DNA of 64,000 nucleotides from the NCBI RefSeq assembly GCF_003610015.1, contig NZ_AP018933.1:124001-188000 (forward strand), read 5' to 3'. Shown in pieces: positions 25,332 to 34,520 of this stretch (positions within the stretch are counted from its first letter, which is position 1; every line of letters begins with the position of its first letter). The notes beneath the pieces were generated by a model that saw nothing but the letters and a program-made list of their open reading frames with translations, searched no databases and was not told the origin of the DNA. Made by a program: the position numbers and the translations under genes. Source of the stretch: Zymobacter palmae. Lineage in GTDB: Bacteria > Pseudomonadota > Gammaproteobacteria > Pseudomonadales > Halomonadaceae.

Positions 25332-25363
25332 AAGCCCCCACTGCTTTCAGGCGGTAGGGGCTT
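25332..25363 (-). terminator. Intrinsic terminator of the DUF3829 gene
   Basis: On the minus strand AAGCCCC pairs with GGGGCTT around the loop, and six T residues follow at 25328-25333. It lies 21 bases after the stop codon. Confidence 0.8.
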
Positions 25364-25383
25364 GATTATCACTCGTCCACTAT

Positions 25384-26295
25384 TTAGGAATGATGGTGGG
25401 ACGGTGTGGATTCCGGTACAACGAAGGTATCTTCGAAGCTCTCCGGTTGGTCACCGATTTCTGCATCTCTGAAATCAGCTTGGGAGGCTTCCTTTTCGTC
25501 TTCTGTCGCTGTTGCTGCCTTGTTCTTTATGAAGTCGAGGCGTGTCTGCGCGGCCTGCAGGAAGTCGGGAATACCCTGTGCCCACTGCTCGATCTTGTCT
25601 TGCTGGTTCCAGTCGCTGCCTTCCATGTCGTCTTTCATATCAGCTAGGTTCTGTTTCAGGCTGGCAATGGCTTTTTCGACAACAGGCACATCAACGTCAT
25701 CTTTACGCAGGCTGCGCGTGATCAGGTTGATGTCCAGCGCCAGCGTATAGACCCAGTGGACATGACGGCGGGCATGGTCATGGCCGATAGTGTCGAGACG
25801 TGCCTTGTACCACTTTTCTTCAACTTCGCCGTAGATCTGGAACAGGTCCTGACCTTTGTCAGCGAGTGCATTGAAGTTGTCGACCGCCGCGTCGAACTCT
25901 TCCGGCGACATTTTGTGATCGCCGTTGCTGTCGAGGCTACGTGTGACTTCTTGGAAGTTGCGCAGATAGGTTTCGCCTGCGCTGTGCAATTCGGGGATCT
26001 TGCCTCGGTAGTCGATGGAGCGTCCGCAGTTGCGCGTGCTGAACATCAGCGGCACGGTAACGCTGCCGCCTTTTTCAATCGTCGGTGATGACTTTCTCAT
26101 GAACTCCAGCAGCTCATGATGAATGACGTTGCAGTCGAGCGCATTGTTGAGTTCGTCCAGCTGATAATACTGTTTTTCTTCTGTTTTCAGCGTTTCTTTG
26201 TTACCGACCCGGTTGCAGCCTTTGATCGCGATGATGCCGACGACCACGATGATACTGCCGATGGTCGATGCAACCTTACGTAGTGTAGAGTTCAT
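25384..26295 (-). CDS. DUF3829 (YiiG-like) exported protein with an EF-hand-like loop
   Basis: The 303-residue product has an N-terminal membrane or lipoprotein signal (STIGSIIVVVGIIAIKGCNRV). The lysine before the glycine makes the lipobox imperfect, so attachment is uncertain. The remainder is helical and resembles DUF3829/YiiG proteins: YQLDELNNALDCNVIHHELLEF, AGETYLRNFQEVTRSLD and a central helical bundle. Residues 122-134 (DSNGDHKMSPEEF) match a canonical EF-hand loop with acidic residues at positions 1, 5 and 12, suggesting Ca2+ binding. The C-terminus is acidic and ends HHH. The function of the family is unknown. Confidence 0.7.
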   Translation of the reverse strand: MNSTLRKVASTIGSIIVVVGIIAIKGCNRVGNKETLKTEEKQYYQLDELNNALDCNVIHHELLEFMRKSSPTIEKGGSVTVPLMFSTRNCGRSIDYRGKIPELHSAGETYLRNFQEVTRSLDSNGDHKMSPEEFDAAVDNFNALADKGQDLFQIYGEVEEKWYKARLDTIGHDHARRHVHWVYTLALDINLITRSLRKDDVDVPVVEKAIASLKQNLADMKDDMEGSDWNQQDKIEQWAQGIPDFLQAAQTRLDFIKNKAATATEDEKEASQADFRDAEIGDQPESFEDTFVVPESTPSHHHS

Positions 26296-26660
26296 GAGCG
26301 TTATATATCTCGCATAGATTCCCTGAGAGTGCCACGTGACGAGAATGCTCTCACCATGCAGTATAAATACTGTCTTCGCGGCAAAGTAGGCGGGGATGGT
26401 ATCACAGGTTTATAACGTTGTTTAAGGAGCCCGTATAAAGTATAGGTGTTTGCAAGGTGCGCTTCCCGTTTTCCCCACTATTATTAATGCTTCAAGTGTA
26501 TTGCTGCGCGATTATGTCGCTCATTATCTTTCTATAACTATTGAGAGAAGGCTTATCTTTACCCTCCTTTCTTATTTATTGATATGTAACTAGCAGTTTG
26601 CGTCATGATGAAATAAGGCGGTCATCCGTGGGGACTCGCACACGTTATCGAGCCCCAAGG
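26296..26660. other. AT-rich intergenic region without a recognised gene
   Basis: This stretch contains the upstream region of the DUF3829 gene and then AT-rich sequence with frequent stops on both strands. I see no RNA gene or repeat in it. Confidence 0.5.
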
Positions 26661-26722
26661 AAAAAAGCGTGAGGGCACGGGTGCGGTTCGGCAGAGGCCG
26701 GTGCACGCCGTGCCGCTCACGC
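26661..26722 (-). terminator. Long intrinsic terminator of waaA
   Basis: On the minus strand GCGTGAGCGGCACGG pairs with CCGTGCCCTCACGC (one bulged base) around a GC-rich loop and is followed by six T residues. Confidence 0.8.
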
Positions 26723-26766
26723 GGACAAGCGGATGCGATGGGACGTGATGATGAGATGAGCGAGGC

Positions 26767-28041
26767 TTAGCTCAGTACCTCGTCGACGGGCACCATAGTG
26801 CGAATACGGTCGCGTATCAGGGTGCTGGCACCGCGATTGCGTTCGACAACGCGCAGGCCGGCTTCGCCTAGCCAGTGGCGCGCACTGGTATCGACAAACA
26901 GTTCGATGAGTACATGGCCCAAAGTGGTGGCATCGCTTACTTTGCGCCGAGCCTGATGCTCTTCCATGACATCGGCGATTTCCTGCAGGTTGTTCAGATA
27001 TGGGCCGCTGATGACCGGGACACCAAGCGCTGCCGGTTCCAGCAGATTGTGCCCCCCGATCGGCACCAGGGTGCCTCCGACAAACGCCACGTCGCTGGCG
27101 GCATAGAGGGCCATCAGCTCGCCCATGGTGTCGCCAAGGTAGACGCGTGTGTCGGCTGTGATGGGTTCGTCATGCGAGCGTCTGGCAACGGCTGAGGGGA
27201 AGACTTTAAGGCACTCGCTGGCAACGTCATCGAAGCGCTGCGGGTGGCGCGGCACCAGTATCAGCAAGGCATCGGGTTTCACCTTGAGCAGCTGTGTGTG
27301 TGCGGCGAGTGCGGCGTGTTCTTCGCCTTCATGCGTCGAGGCGGCAATCCATACCGGACGCTGGCCGATCAGCGTGCGCAGCGCAGCGCCTTTCTCTCGC
27401 TGTTCTTCGCTGACCGTAAGGTCAAATTTCAATGCACCGGCGACCGACAGACGCTTAGGCGGTACCCCCAGCGAGCGGAAACGTTTGGCATCTTCGCCGC
27501 TCTTAGCCGCAATCCAGTTAATGCGGATCAGCATGTCGCGCGTGAGCTGCTGGAAGCGCCTATAGCGTGAGTAGGCTTTGTCGGAGAGGCGTGCGTTGAT
27601 CATGACCACCGGCACATTGTGCTCCGAGGCGGCATACAGCATGTTGGGCCACAGCTCGGTTTCTGCCAGTACCAGCAGCTCTGGGGTCAGCGAGCGCACG
27701 AAGCGTTTCATTGCCCCCGGAAAGTCGATCGGCAGAAAGTGATGAATGACCGTGTCTCCGAACAGGCTTTTGACTCGCTCGGCGCCGGTCGCGGTCATGG
27801 TGGTGACGACGATCGTGTGCGACGGGTAGTCGGCCAGCAGTTGCCGGATGACGGGGGCCGCGGTGATGACTTCACCGACAGAGGCGGTGTGCACCCATAG
27901 GGTCTTTCGCTCTCGGTAGTCGGGAATATGGCCCATTCGCTCACCTGCCGGATGATCCGGCAGGCTCTCGCGTTTCAGACGTTTGAAGATCAGCGGTGAC
28001 AGCGCATAGAGCAGTGCGCTGTATCCACGTCGGCCAAACAT
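26767..28041 (-). CDS. waaA: 3-deoxy-D-manno-octulosonic acid (Kdo) transferase
   Basis: The 424-residue GT30 enzyme adds Kdo from CMP-Kdo to the lipid A precursor at the inner face of the inner membrane. It shows the N-terminal membrane-anchoring segment (YSALLYALSPLIFKRL), the conserved LWVHTASVGEVITAAPVIRQL with its catalytic glutamate, FLPIDFPGAMKRF, LAETELWPNML, and the donor-binding region GGTLVPIGGHNLLEPAALGVPVISGP. Its ATG overlaps the hldE stop by one base (TAATG), so the two are translationally coupled. Whether it adds one or two Kdo units cannot be read directly, but the Kdo kinase nearby suggests a single phosphorylated Kdo. Confidence 0.96.
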   Translation of the reverse strand: MFGRRGYSALLYALSPLIFKRLKRESLPDHPAGERMGHIPDYRERKTLWVHTASVGEVITAAPVIRQLLADYPSHTIVVTTMTATGAERVKSLFGDTVIHHFLPIDFPGAMKRFVRSLTPELLVLAETELWPNMLYAASEHNVPVVMINARLSDKAYSRYRRFQQLTRDMLIRINWIAAKSGEDAKRFRSLGVPPKRLSVAGALKFDLTVSEEQREKGAALRTLIGQRPVWIAASTHEGEEHAALAAHTQLLKVKPDALLILVPRHPQRFDDVASECLKVFPSAVARRSHDEPITADTRVYLGDTMGELMALYAASDVAFVGGTLVPIGGHNLLEPAALGVPVISGPYLNNLQEIADVMEEHQARRKVSDATTLGHVLIELFVDTSARHWLGEAGLRVVERNRGASTLIRDRIRTMVPVDEVLS

Positions 28042-29468
28042 TATGGGGTCTGCCCTTGAATAGCCTTGATCAGGGCGCTGGTCGACACGCCTTCCTCGAA
28101 GCCCAGTACTTTGACTTCGCCACCGTTGGCGAGCACGGCTTCATGCCCGGCGATCTCTTCAACCTTATAGTCGCCACCCTTCACCAGCACGTCTGGCAGG
28201 ATCTTTTCGATCAGGGCCTGAGGGGTGTCTTCGCTGAATGGCACGACCCAGTCAACGGACGCCAGTGCGCCGAGCACGCGCATGCGGCGGTCCAGTGTGT
28301 TGACGGGGCGCGTCGGGCCTTTGAGGCGCGCGACAGATGCATCGTCGTTGACGGCCACCAGCAAGCGGTCACCGAGCTGGCGCGCTTCTTCGAGATAACC
28401 GACATGGCCTGAATGCAGAATGTCGAAGCAGCCATTGGTCATCACTACGCGTTCGCCGCGCGCCTGTGCTGCGCGCACTTGGCGGATGACGGCGTCCAGA
28501 GAGCTGTCGCTGGTGGACGATTGGCCCGCATCCTGAATCGCTTCATGCAGTTCAGCGACGGTCAGTGTGGCGGTACCTGCTTTTGCCACGACAACGCCTG
28601 CTGCAAGGTTAGCCAGCCACATTGCGGTCGGCAGCGGTTGCCCGGCCGCCAGTGCCAGCCCCAGCACCCCGATCACGGTATCCCCTGCCCCAGTGACATC
28701 GTAGACGGCTTGGGCATGAGTTGGCAGGTGCAGCGGTGCTTCGTTGGCGCGAATCAGCATCATGCCGCGTTCGCTTAGGGTGATCAGCAGTGCTTCGAGC
28801 CCCAGCTCTTTGCGCAGGCGTTCGCCTTTGGTGATCATGTCGTCGTCATCGGTACACGGCCCGACGACCGCTTCGAATTCGCTCAGATTCGGGGTGATGA
28901 TGCTAGCCCCTTTGTAGCGCGAATAGTCGCTGCCTTTGGGGTCGATTAGTACGCGCTTGCCGAGTTTGCGGCCCAGCGCGATCAGCTGTTCGATATTGCT
29001 CAGCGAGCCCTTGCCGTAATCCGACAGAATCATTAGGTCTGATTCTGGCAGGGCTTCGGCAACGCGATCCGCGAGTGGTGCGGCGTCTTCGGCGGAGGCC
29101 GGTGATTCGAAATCGAGGCGGATAAGCTGCTGGTTGCGGCTCATGACGCGTAGCTTGGTGATGGTCGGTACGGCGTCGCTGACGTGGAAGTGAGTCGTGA
29201 TGCCCGCCTGTGTCAGCGCAGCGGCCAGACGATCGGCGTTGTCGTCGCGTCCGACTAGACCGGACAAGCAGACATGGGCACCCAGCGATGCGATGTTGAG
29301 GGCAACGTTAGCAGCCCCACCCGGACGGTCTTCACTCTCGTCGACCCGTACGACCGGGACCGGCGCTTCGGGCGAGATTCGGGAAGTCGGTCCGTACCAG
29401 TAACGGTCCAGCATGATGTCGCCGACGATCAGAAGACGCGCCGAGTCGAAAGCAGTGAGGTCCAGCAT
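28041..29468 (-). CDS. hldE: Bifunctional heptose 7-phosphate kinase / heptose 1-phosphate adenylyltransferase
   Basis: The 475-residue enzyme makes ADP-heptose for the lipopolysaccharide core in two steps, with GmhB acting between them. The N-terminal ribokinase domain shows [38 protein letters not shown] and [20 protein letters not shown]. The C-terminal cytidylyltransferase-like domain (from about 345) shows [34 protein letters not shown]. The ATG at 29468 matches the family's start, with GGAG upstream. It is followed by waaA with a one-base overlap, and a heptosyltransferase-type gene precedes it. Confidence 0.97.
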   Translation of the reverse strand: MLDLTAFDSARLLIVGDIMLDRYWYGPTSRISPEAPVPVVRVDESEDRPGGAANVALNIASLGAHVCLSGLVGRDDNADRLAAALTQAGITTHFHVSDAVPTITKLRVMSRNQQLIRLDFESPASAEDAAPLADRVAEALPESDLMILSDYGKGSLSNIEQLIALGRKLGKRVLIDPKGSDYSRYKGASIITPNLSEFEAVVGPCTDDDDMITKGERLRKELGLEALLITLSERGMMLIRANEAPLHLPTHAQAVYDVTGAGDTVIGVLGLALAAGQPLPTAMWLANLAAGVVVAKAGTATLTVAELHEAIQDAGQSSTSDSSLDAVIRQVRAAQARGERVVMTNGCFDILHSGHVGYLEEARQLGDRLLVAVNDDASVARLKGPTRPVNTLDRRMRVLGALASVDWVVPFSEDTPQALIEKILPDVLVKGGDYKVEEIAGHEAVLANGGEVKVLGFEEGVSTSALIKAIQGQTP

Positions 29469-29515
29469 CGTGATCCATGTCTCCGCTGAAGAAGATAAAA
29501 AAGGTAGCACCGCAT

Positions 29516-30679
29516 TCAGACAGTGCGTGGAATGTCTTTGCCGAATAAAGGGCTGTCGTCGTGATCGCGTATGGCTGTGACGTTTAGAAGCCGATCTAGG
29601 TGCGATGTGACATCGTCAATGGTGATCAGTTGCATGGCATCCGGGTGACGTACACGAGCGCCCCAGGTGATGTCGTCCAGCGTGTTGTGCATATAGCGTG
29701 TGACGGCATCGGGGTAGCGGTTGACGACATAGTCGCGCCACAAATAAGGCGCAGCGCGATCGGGATTGGTTGTCGCGAACAGGCCTAACACGGGCGTGCC
29801 CAGCGCGTTGGCCATGTGCACCGGTCCTGAGTCGGGTGCAATGACGACGCGAGCACGGCGAATTAGCGCCAGCAGTCCCTTAAGTGAGGTCTTGCCCGAG
29901 GCGTCGATGGGAACCCCTTCTTCGCCCTCTTGGTGGGCCGCTCTGAGTTGACGCGTGCGTTCGATGATGTCGGCGATCATGGCCTGCTCTTCTTCACGTC
30001 GACCACCGGTCAGTACAGTGACCAGCCCTTGGTGCCGATAAGCGTGGTCGATGACCGCAGCATAGCCTTCGGCCGTCCAGTTGCGATAATTGCGTCGCCG
30101 AGGTGTGGCACAGGGACTCAGTACCATGTAGCGTGCGCCTCGGGTAATCTCCGCAGCCTCGGCAAAAGCGCTGTCGGGAATGGGAATATGCCATTCAAGA
30201 CTGTCGCGTGCCGTAAGCTCATCCTGAACGCCGAGTGCTCGGGCAAAGTCGACAAACGACGCCAGCACGTGAGCTTCAGGATGCGGTGCCAGTTTGCAGT
30301 TGGTGAACCACGTCTGATGGTCCTTGGCGCGGGCTGCGTCATACCCCAGACGTACGCGGGCTTTCAGGCCCAGTGACAGAATACTGGCTCGGATGGATTG
30401 CTGTGCGTGAACGAGTACATCGAAGCGTGTCTTCGACAGCTGGCGCCATAGGGCATACATTCCCTTCAGGCCAGTAGATTTGTCGTACACCACAAGCTCG
30501 ACCCCATCGAGGCCACTGAGTAGACTGTGCTCCGCGCGGCCGACGATCCAGGTAATACGAGCGTCTGGCCACTGATGCTGCATAGCCCTGATGGCGGGCA
30601 CCAGGTTGCAGACATCTCCCAGCGCGGATAGTCGCAATACACAGATATGCGTCGGCGAAGCAGGCAAAGGTAGCGTCAT
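29516..30679 (-). CDS. GT9 glycosyltransferase, heptosyltransferase type
   Basis: The 387-residue protein begins with the GT9 signature [23 protein letters not shown] and contains PFSHARRRN-like [25 protein letters not shown] and the donor-site motif [29 protein letters not shown]. Such enzymes add heptose from ADP-heptose to the inner core. The start at 30679 makes its ATG overlap the kdkA ATG on the other strand by two bases (shared CATG). It is upstream of hldE-waaA on the same strand, consistent with an LPS-core operon. WaaC or a related core transferase is likely; the exact acceptor is not known. Confidence 0.88.
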   Translation of the reverse strand: MTLPLPASPTHICVLRLSALGDVCNLVPAIRAMQHQWPDARITWIVGRAEHSLLSGLDGVELVVYDKSTGLKGMYALWRQLSKTRFDVLVHAQQSIRASILSLGLKARVRLGYDAARAKDHQTWFTNCKLAPHPEAHVLASFVDFARALGVQDELTARDSLEWHIPIPDSAFAEAAEITRGARYMVLSPCATPRRRNYRNWTAEGYAAVIDHAYRHQGLVTVLTGGRREEEQAMIADIIERTRQLRAAHQEGEEGVPIDASGKTSLKGLLALIRRARVVIAPDSGPVHMANALGTPVLGLFATTNPDRAAPYLWRDYVVNRYPDAVTRYMHNTLDDITWGARVRHPDAMQLITIDDVTSHLDRLLNVTAIRDHDDSPLFGKDIPRTV

Positions 30680-31409
30680 GCGAATACTCGAATCCCAAAG
30701 TGCGAATGCGCACATTCTATATGATGCCACGGCACTTTGCGGCCCTGTCACCCCGGAACTGTTCACCCGGGCGTACTGGCAGGACCGTGAAGCTATCGTA
30801 GGCGAAGCCCCCGGACGAGGTGCCAGCGTCTTCTTCGATCCTGGCGATCACGCCAGCGAAACGACGGAAGACGGTTGGGTGCTGCGCCCGTATCGTCGCG
30901 GAGGCATGGTGGCTCGGGTTAGCCAGCAGCGCTATGTCTGGTGTGGCAGCGCACGTACGCGCGCCGCGCGCGAGTTCCGCCTCACCGTTGCCCTGCGTGA
31001 AAAGGGCCTTTCCGTTCCGCAGCCTATCGGAGCCTGCGTATGGCATACCGGCCTCTTTTATGAAGGCGCCTTGATTACCGTACGTATTCCCGGTGCCCAG
31101 ACGCTTGCCGACTGCATCGAATCTTCCGAAGATCTGCCCTATACCTCTCTGAGGGCGGTCGGTGCCCTGATCCGCAAGGCGCACGAGCTTGGTCTTGATC
31201 ATGTTGACCTCAATGCGCGCAATCTGTTGCTGGATCGTGATGGAAAACCGTGGATCATCGACCTGGATCGCTGTCGTATTCGCAACGGGCACCATTGGCA
31301 GGCGCGCAATATGGAACGCCTTGAGCGCTCGCTGACCCGTTTTGCACCTTCCCGTGCGACCGGGTTGATGCACGAGATTCGCCAAGGCTATCTCAAGCCT
31401 ACCCCATGA
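30678..31409 (+). CDS. kdkA: 3-deoxy-D-manno-octulosonic acid kinase (Kdo kinase)
   Basis: The 243-residue protein phosphorylates Kdo of the LPS inner core at position 4. It shows the family start NAHILYDATALCGPVTPELFTRAYW, the glycine-rich GRGASVFFD, GWVLRPYRRGGMVARV, and the kinase catalytic loop HVDLNARNLLLD followed by the metal-binding IIDLDRCRIR. The start codon at 30678 has AAAGG 7 bases upstream and overlaps the divergent heptosyltransferase start. The kinase is found in bacteria with a single Kdo, which agrees with the LPS genes around it. Confidence 0.93.
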   Translation: MRILESQSANAHILYDATALCGPVTPELFTRAYWQDREAIVGEAPGRGASVFFDPGDHASETTEDGWVLRPYRRGGMVARVSQQRYVWCGSARTRAAREFRLTVALREKGLSVPQPIGACVWHTGLFYEGALITVRIPGAQTLADCIESSEDLPYTSLRAVGALIRKAHELGLDHVDLNARNLLLDRDGKPWIIDLDRCRIRNGHHWQARNMERLERSLTRFAPSRATGLMHEIRQGYLKPTP

Positions 31410-31430
31410 CGCTGCTTCTTTCGCCGGATT

Positions 31431-32534
31431 ATGCCTTCGACCATGACAACACCTGACCTTCGCGTACTGGTCGTACGCAACGACAAGCTTGGCGACTTCA
31501 TGCTGAGTTGGCCCGCCCTGAAAACGCTCAAGCAGGCACAGGCGGACATTCATGTCACCGTGCTGGTGCCGGAATATACGGCATCCATCGCGCACTGCTG
31601 CCCTTGGGTCGATGACGTCATCATTGATCCCGGTCATGGCGCATCGCGTGCCGAGCGCCGTCACTTGCTCAACCGCATGCACGACAAGCAGTTCGATGCG
31701 ATGCTGACACTGTTCTCTACGCCCCGCATTGGTTGGTTGGGCTGGCGCGCGGGTATTCCGATGCGCATGGCACCGGCTACCAAGTGGGCGCAGATTTTCT
31801 ACAACCACCGTGTCGTACAGCACCGTTCTCAGTCTCTGAAACCGGAGTACGAGTACAACGTTGACCTGGCGCTGGCTCTGCTGGAACGACTCAACGTACA
31901 AGGTGACGCTGCTCGTCCGCCGTTCTGGCCGATGACCGAGCGTTCGCATCGTCAGGGCCGTGTGGCTCTGGCCAAGGCGTGCGGTCTGTCGCTAGATCGC
32001 CCATGGTGGTGTGTGCACGCTGGCAGCGGCGGTTCAGCCGTTAATCTAACCCCCGAGCGCTATGCCGAACTGATCAAGAAGGTGCATGCCCGTCTCGACC
32101 GTCCCGTTCACTGGCTGTTCAGTGCTGGGCCGGGTGAAGAGGCTGTGGCCACGTCATTGTGCGATCGCCTGACCGCCGGAGGCATAGACGCTCGTCGCCT
32201 GCCGGCCAACCAACGCCTTTCAGCATTGGCCAAGATGCTGGACGCTACCGATGGGCTGATCGCCGGTTCAACGGGGCCACTGCATATTGCCGGTTGCCTC
32301 GACATTGCGACCGTTGGCTTCTATCCCGCCAAGCGTTCGGCGACCTCGCTGCGCTGGCAGACCTGCAATCACGACGATCGGCGCTTGGCCTTTTCTCCGC
32401 CGCAGGGGGACGACACGGCCACGGATATGAGCCTGATCGACCTTGATGCGGCAAGTGCTGCGATCGCCGATCTCATTATGCGTCGTGGGGCCTACACCGA
32501 TGTCCATGATGTGCATGAGGACATCGACGACTAG
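31431..32534 (+). CDS. GT9 glycosyltransferase, second heptosyltransferase-type gene
   Basis: The 367-residue protein has the GT9 start LRVLVVRNDKLGDFMLSWPALKTLKQ, the mid-domain break near VHAGSGGSAVNL (in place of the usual HPG..), and the C-terminal donor motif DGLIAGSTGPLHIAGCLDIATVGFYPAKRSATSLRW. It lies 21 bases after kdkA and is probably in the same transcript. It most likely adds a core heptose or related sugar. A second in-frame ATG at 31443 is possible; neither start has a strong ribosome-binding site. The S-T-G-P in place of S-G-P is a normal variant in the family. Confidence 0.86.
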   Translation: MPSTMTTPDLRVLVVRNDKLGDFMLSWPALKTLKQAQADIHVTVLVPEYTASIAHCCPWVDDVIIDPGHGASRAERRHLLNRMHDKQFDAMLTLFSTPRIGWLGWRAGIPMRMAPATKWAQIFYNHRVVQHRSQSLKPEYEYNVDLALALLERLNVQGDAARPPFWPMTERSHRQGRVALAKACGLSLDRPWWCVHAGSGGSAVNLTPERYAELIKKVHARLDRPVHWLFSAGPGEEAVATSLCDRLTAGGIDARRLPANQRLSALAKMLDATDGLIAGSTGPLHIAGCLDIATVGFYPAKRSATSLRWQTCNHDDRRLAFSPPQGDDTATDMSLIDLDAASAAIADLIMRRGAYTDVHDVHEDIDD

Positions 32535-32718
32535 GGCAGCGACACAGTAACGCCGTCATGGCATCGGCCAAAGCCGGAATATTCGCTCTCAATGGGGTTT
32601 ATTTTGGCGTATGGCCGTTTTCATGCGATATCGTCGAACACATCCATGCGCGGGTGGCTGCTTCTCGTAGCGGTAGCTGGCGCATCAACCGTGGTATTCA
32701 TTTTTGATGGGAACGTTC

Positions 32719-33279
32719 ATGCCTCGCCCCCTCGTCATTCTCGACCGTGATGGTGTCATCAATCAGGACAGTCGCCAGTACATCAAACACCGTGATGAAT
32801 GGATCCCTCTGCCCGGAGCGATCGACGCCGTCGCGCGTCTGGCGAAGGCGGGCTACGACGTCGCGATAGCCACGAACCAGTCCGGCATCGCCCGTGGCCT
32901 GACACCAATGATCGAGCTGGAGGCGATGCACGAGCGAATGACCTCGCTGGTAGATGCTGCCGGGGGGCGGCTGGCCTATATTGCGTACTGCCCGCATGGC
33001 CCCGATGACGGGTGCGATTGTCGCAAGCCGCTGCCGGGGATGTTGCATCGGATCGCGCGTGAGCTAGGGCATAAGCGCCTTGATGAAGCATGGATGGTGG
33101 GTGATTCCTTGCGCGATCTTCAGGCGGGCGAAGCAGCGGGCACTCGGCTGGCGCTGGTGCTGACGGGTAACGGGCAGGAGACGCGTCCCAAACTGGACGC
33201 TCTTCAGCACAGCGAGGCGGTATGGGTCTGTGATGATCTGGCCGACTTCGTTGATCGGTTGCTGAACGAGGCCGCGTGA
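32719..33279 (+). CDS. gmhB: D-glycero-beta-D-manno-heptose 1,7-bisphosphate 7-phosphatase
   Basis: The 186-residue HAD phosphatase removes the C7 phosphate between the two HldE steps of ADP-heptose synthesis. It has the nucleophile motif VILDRDGVIN (motif I), ATNQSGIARG (motif II), the zinc-binding loop YCPHGPDDGCDCRKP and the later MVGDSLRDLQAGEAAG. The ATG at 32719 has GGGA upstream; in-frame TTG and ATG codons at 32704 and 32707 are less likely. It completes the heptose pathway genes of this block, although gmhA and hldD are not in view. Confidence 0.94.
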   Translation: MPRPLVILDRDGVINQDSRQYIKHRDEWIPLPGAIDAVARLAKAGYDVAIATNQSGIARGLTPMIELEAMHERMTSLVDAAGGRLAYIAYCPHGPDDGCDCRKPLPGMLHRIARELGHKRLDEAWMVGDSLRDLQAGEAAGTRLALVLTGNGQETRPKLDALQHSEAVWVCDDLADFVDRLLNEAA

Positions 33280-33303
33280 TCCTTTGAATGGCTGATGACG
33301 AGG

Positions 33304-33336
33304 AAGCCCCAAGGCGATGTTATCGTCCTGGGGCTT
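33304..33336. terminator. Terminator between gmhB and the VirK/YbjX gene
   Basis: AAGCCCCAAGG pairs with CCTGGGGCTT around a 12-base loop, between convergent genes. Confidence 0.75.
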
Positions 33337-33370
33337 TCTTTATCGCGGCATAGTGATCGACGCGATGTGG

Positions 33371-34246
33371 CTATACCGCGGCTTCCGTGGCGGCTTCTTC
33401 CATTTCAGGGGCTGGCATGCGTTCGGGATAGCCTAGCGCAGTGACGATCTGACGGGCCATATCCTCGCGCAGTGCTTCCCGGCGTTTGAAGGCGGCGCGA
33501 CGCTGGCTCTTAACCTGCTGAATGTCACGCTCGGGTTCCGCTGGCGGCAGTTGGAACCAGCCTCCCTTGATTTCTTCCCCACCATTTTCCGCCCAGAAGC
33601 GGTCGTAGCTGGATTTCAAACGCTTGCGGCGCGGATGTGCAGTTTCCGTGATTCCCTTGACGCAGTCGGCCTCAAAGACGAGTGCGCAGGCGTACATGGC
33701 CGATACCATCACGTTTTGCGGGCGCAGGCCGTGCAGCGCCTTGTTGTAGCGCTTGATGATGTCACCCTGCTCAGGGCGTGGTCCCTGCAGACCTCCAATC
33801 AGCAGCGTGGCGGGGGGGGCCAGCGAGAAGTTGAGCTGGTAAATCACCCCTTCCTCATCGGTCTCCATGAATAGGCCGATTTCACCTTCGCGTGGGAACG
33901 TTGCGCGACGCATGACGACACGCGCTTCGCCCTCGCCGTCCTTGAAGGGCAGCGTGGCCAGCAGCAGACCCTTGCCGGTGAAGATGGTTTCGAAGCGGTC
34001 TTTCGACAGCACATCGCACAGTCGCTGAGCTGTATGGTGCACGATTGACAGCTTCTGGGCCGCCGTCAGGTGGCGATTCAGGTAGGCTTTGAAGTGGCGA
34101 TAGGAGAACTGCTCATCGCCTGCTGCTAGCGTACCGAACTGCGGATTGTCTGCCAGCGCGCGCAGCCAGTTTTGCTGGGGTTGACCGATTCTAGCGGATA
34201 GAAAAGCGCATTTGAGACGATGTTTCCACTGCTTGAAAGAACTCAT
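33371..34246 (-). CDS. VirK/YbjX family protein (DUF535)
   Basis: The 291-residue protein contains the DUF535 core: LSIVHHTAQRLCDVL, GLLLATLPFKDGEG..., EGVIYQLNFSLAP, LLIGGLQGPRP and KSSYDRFWAENGGEEIKGGWFQLPP. Relatives such as VirK and YbjX affect cell-surface properties and resistance to host peptides in enterics, by an unknown mechanism. The ATG at 34246 follows GGAG closely; the upstream TTG start is less likely. It stands alone and converges on gmhB. Confidence 0.87.
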   Translation of the reverse strand: MSSFKQWKHRLKCAFLSARIGQPQQNWLRALADNPQFGTLAAGDEQFSYRHFKAYLNRHLTAAQKLSIVHHTAQRLCDVLSKDRFETIFTGKGLLLATLPFKDGEGEARVVMRRATFPREGEIGLFMETDEEGVIYQLNFSLAPPATLLIGGLQGPRPEQGDIIKRYNKALHGLRPQNVMVSAMYACALVFEADCVKGITETAHPRRKRLKSSYDRFWAENGGEEIKGGWFQLPPAEPERDIQQVKSQRRAAFKRREALREDMARQIVTALGYPERMPAPEMEEAATEAAV

Positions 34247-34461
34247 GGGACTCCACTGAATCAAGTACAAGAAAATATGATCGTTATAGGTGAGTGGCGG
34301 CTTCCGCTGCAGGCGGCGCTACACAGGCACACTGAAAAGAACACCAAACGGCTTATTATGATACGGCAATCGTGAAGATAGTGTGCACAGAGATAACGGC
34401 ATGGAGTGCCATAGCTTCTGCGTGGTCGTATCCCTGTGCGACGTTGAGCGGCTAGCAAACC

Positions 34462-34485
34462 CTCGCACGTGCGAGACATTATGCT
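34462..34485 (+). promoter_or_regulatory. Palindrome and -10 box ahead of the PEBP gene
   Basis: The perfect palindrome CTCGCACGTGCGAG (34462-34475) is followed by TATGCT (34480-34485), a plausible -10, 35 bases before the start codon. A repressor bound to the palindrome would cover the promoter spacer. Confidence 0.4.
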
Positions 34486-34520
34486 ATGCCTGTCTGTTTC
34501 TCATTCAAGGAGAACCGAAA

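Noticed and set aside
25240-25341. Upstream extension of the lysine-rich frame to a GTG at 25341
   Set aside because: The extension runs into the terminator hairpin of the DUF3829 gene.
30717-31949. 410-codon open frame opposite kdkA and the second GT9 gene
   Set aside because: Both genes on the plus strand are clearly real; the antisense product has no recognisable domain.
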